Source: an uncultured Clostridia bacterium
GTDB lineage: Bacteria > Bacillota > Clostridia > Christensenellales > Aristaeellaceae
DNA length: 64,000 bases
Assembly (NCBI GenBank): GCA_946629635.1
Contig: CAMOYA010000003.1
Location: 1-64,000 of the forward strand
Direction: 5' to 3'
Both the position numbers and the translations under genes were made by a program. The notes beneath the pieces were generated by a model. That model ran no database searches. It was not told the origin of the DNA and was given only the letters and a program-made list of their open reading frames with translations. Below are positions 63,706-64,000 of the stretch, one piece after another. Position 1 is the first letter of the stretch, and each line of letters begins with the position of its first letter.

Positions 63706-64000
63706 TCACTCCTTTGCCTGCGCCATCCGGCGCATCACCTCGCGCATCTTCTCCGCCGCCCGGGAGCGATGGCTGATCTCATTCTTCTCCTGATCGTTCA
63801 TCTCGGCATACGTTTTGCCCATGGGTTCATACAGGAACAGCGGGTCGTATCCGAAGCCGCCCGTCCCCCGGCGCGCATGCAGAATGGTGCCCGGGCACCG
63901 GCCTTCCGTGACGATCGTATCCTGCCCCGGCAGCTTCAGCGCCAGCGCGCATTCAAAGACCGCGCTTCTCTCCTCCCGGCCTTCCATCCGGCGCAGAAGC
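63706..64000 (-). CDS. rdgB: Non-canonical purine NTP pyrophosphatase, RdgB/HAM1 family (3' part)
   Basis: The C-terminal ~97 residues of the enzyme that removes inosine and xanthosine triphosphates from the nucleotide pool. Recognisable are CALALKLPG, TVTEGR-like TIVTEGRCPGTI, GTGGFGYDPLFLYEP and the final SHRSRAAEKM. The open frame continues past the right edge, so the start and the N-terminal substrate loop are outside the window. Confidence 0.92.
   Translation of the reverse strand, partial: LLRRMEGREERSAVFECALALKLPGQDTIVTEGRCPGTILHARRGTGGFGYDPLFLYEPMGKTYAEMNDQEKNEISHRSRAAEKMREVMRRMAQAKE

Noticed and set aside
60837-63776. A very long plus-strand open frame opposite mscL and the HerA-like gene, and similar long antisense frames elsewhere (for example 16996-19188).
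   Set aside because: They mirror real genes on the other strand, have no ribosome binding site or recognisable domain, and are expected where GC-rich codon bias suppresses stops on the opposite strand.

Overview
The window reads as chromosomal DNA of a high-GC, strictly anaerobic Firmicute of the class Clostridia. A Christensenellales/Aristaeellaceae-like rumen or gut bacterium is my best guess. That placement is an inference from several traits: maltose-type ABC sugar importers, an anaerobic class III ribonucleotide reductase, the diaminopimelate-dehydrogenase lysine pathway, a Na+-type F-ATPase rotor, a MscL with a zinc-ribbon tail and a SAM-I riboswitch. No rRNA, tRNA, insertion sequence, phage or CRISPR array was seen. 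Genes are dense, most promoters fit the sigma-A consensus with 17-18 bp spacers, and intrinsic terminators are common.

Layout. 1-7.5 kb (minus strand): a galactan-utilisation operon of an unknown membrane protein, a secreted GH53 endo-galactanase with a carbohydrate-binding tail, a solute-binding protein, two permeases and the first codons of an MsmX/UgpC-type ATPase. 7.6-8.8 kb (plus): msrA, a truncated MATE gene and a 44-residue membrane protein. 8.8-11.3 kb (minus): an aldo/keto reductase with ferredoxin motifs and the nickel-insertion protein LarC, which carries a very His-rich segment. 11.4-13.6 kb (plus): five 23-bp direct repeats, a MATE exporter and a MarR regulator with twin palindromic operators. 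13.6-15.7 kb: a CNNM/CorC-type protein and an ImmA-like protein, divergent from promoters that share one -35 hexamer. 15.7-19.9 kb (minus): nrdG, nrdD (with a fused redoxin) and a thioredoxin reductase, with NrdR-like boxes. 20-24.6 kb (minus): an LplABC-type importer with an AraC regulator. 25-27.6 kb (minus): dapA-dapB-ddh. 27.8-35.9 kb (minus): an M18 aminopeptidase and the atpIBEFHAGDC operon.

36-43 kb: a zinc-ribbon membrane protein (plus), then on the minus strand mrfA-mrfB (DNA repair), a TPR protein and signal peptidase I. 42.8-46.6 kb (plus): a ketopantoate-reductase-like gene, then a metal-efflux operon (HMA chaperone, P1B ATPase, ArsR) with a palindromic operator. 46.6-51.4 kb: an Na+/alanine symporter, a peptidoglycan-binding phosphodiester-glycosidase protein, a family-4 uracil-DNA glycosylase and an acyltransferase. 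51.4-55.5 kb (minus): a third sugar importer, whose MalG-like subunit carries an extra coiled-coil and membrane region. 55.8-58.6 kb (minus): luxS, a flavin reductase, a VOC protein and a second phosphodiester-glycosidase protein. 58.8-64 kb: pduL (plus), then on the minus strand metK under a SAM-I riboswitch, mscL, a HerA-like ATPase with helical repeats and the 3' part of rdgB.

How it fits together. Three importers but only one visible ATPase start suggest a shared MsmX-type energiser. All three solute-binding genes are followed by a strong stem-loop before the permease genes, and all three promoters have a LacI/CcpA-type dyad upstream. Energy metabolism looks sodium-based: the c subunit carries the two-carboxylate motif, and Na+-symporter and MATE genes are present. 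No single large undescribed system was identified. The most interesting leads are the self-contained nrdD-redoxin/trxB module, the 23-bp repeat array, the extended MalG-like permease and the HerA-like ATPase with 11/18-residue repeats.
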